A program made the translations under genes and the position numbers. DNA of 6,114 nt from an uncultured Clostridia bacterium. Lineage in GTDB: Bacteria > Bacillota > Clostridia > Christensenellales > Aristaeellaceae. Under the pieces are notes generated by a model. That model did no database searches. It saw only the letters and a list, made by a program, of their open reading frames with translations, and was not told the origin of the DNA. Shown here in pieces: positions 6,089 to 6,114 of the stretch. Where the stretch lies: positions 1 through 6,114 of the forward strand of contig CAMGDO010000063.1 in the NCBI GenBank assembly GCA_946042585.1, written 5' to 3'. Numbering within the stretch: position 1 is the stretch's first letter; each line of letters opens with the position of its first letter.

Positions 6089-6096
6089 AACCTTCT

Positions 6097-6102
6097 CTCC
6101 TT
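6097..6102 (-). promoter_or_regulatory. Shine-Dalgarno site of ispF
   Basis: AAGGAG on the - strand stands eight bases before the ATG at 6088 and decides that start over the upstream TTG at 6106, which precedes the site. Confidence 0.85.
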
Positions 6103-6114
6103 CCAAATCGCTTC

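Overview
The window is a compact, GC-rich stretch of a chromosome that probably belongs to a spore-forming Firmicute of the class Clostridia. The evidence is a full-length spoIIE (sporulation phosphatase), a dxs-tlyA gene pair with overlapping ends as is common in Firmicutes, and genes whose Shine-Dalgarno sites are GGAGG or AAGGAG. The genus cannot be read from the sequence. GC-rich gut clostridia are my best guess, and this is inference only. I see no mobile element, CRISPR array, rRNA or tRNA.

Layout. The left part (1-2516, + strand) holds the 3' nine-tenths of dxs (first enzyme of the MEP isoprenoid pathway) and a complete tlyA (rRNA 2'-O-methyltransferase). They are joined by a 4-base ATGA overlap and followed by a strong intrinsic terminator at 2535-2564. 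The middle (4859 down to 2517, - strand) is spoIIE, convergent with tlyA. The two stop codons abut inside one palindrome, TGATCA, and the terminator of the dxs-tlyA operon lies inside the last codons of spoIIE. Upstream of spoIIE, 4860-4965 is a promoter-sized gap with several small palindromes and possible Spo0A-box-like sites. The right part (6088 down to 5017, - strand) holds ispF (fifth MEP enzyme) and a small zinc-ribbon membrane protein of unknown role, closed by a perfect 9-bp intrinsic terminator at 4966-4996.

How the genes work together. Dxs makes 1-deoxy-D-xylulose 5-phosphate and IspF makes the cyclic diphosphate later in the same pathway, so two MEP genes lie within 6 kb but in separate, oppositely oriented transcription units. 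SpoIIE dephosphorylates SpoIIAA in the forespore to release sigma F, and has no direct metabolic link to its neighbours. All genes appear intact except dxs, which is cut by the window edge.

Most of the window is ordinary core genome. No previously undescribed system is evident. The points worth a second look are the fused convergent 3' ends of tlyA and spoIIE, unusual residues in the Dxs active-site loops, a very cysteine-rich SpoIIE membrane domain, the palindrome-rich spoIIE promoter, and the uncharacterised zinc-ribbon membrane protein.
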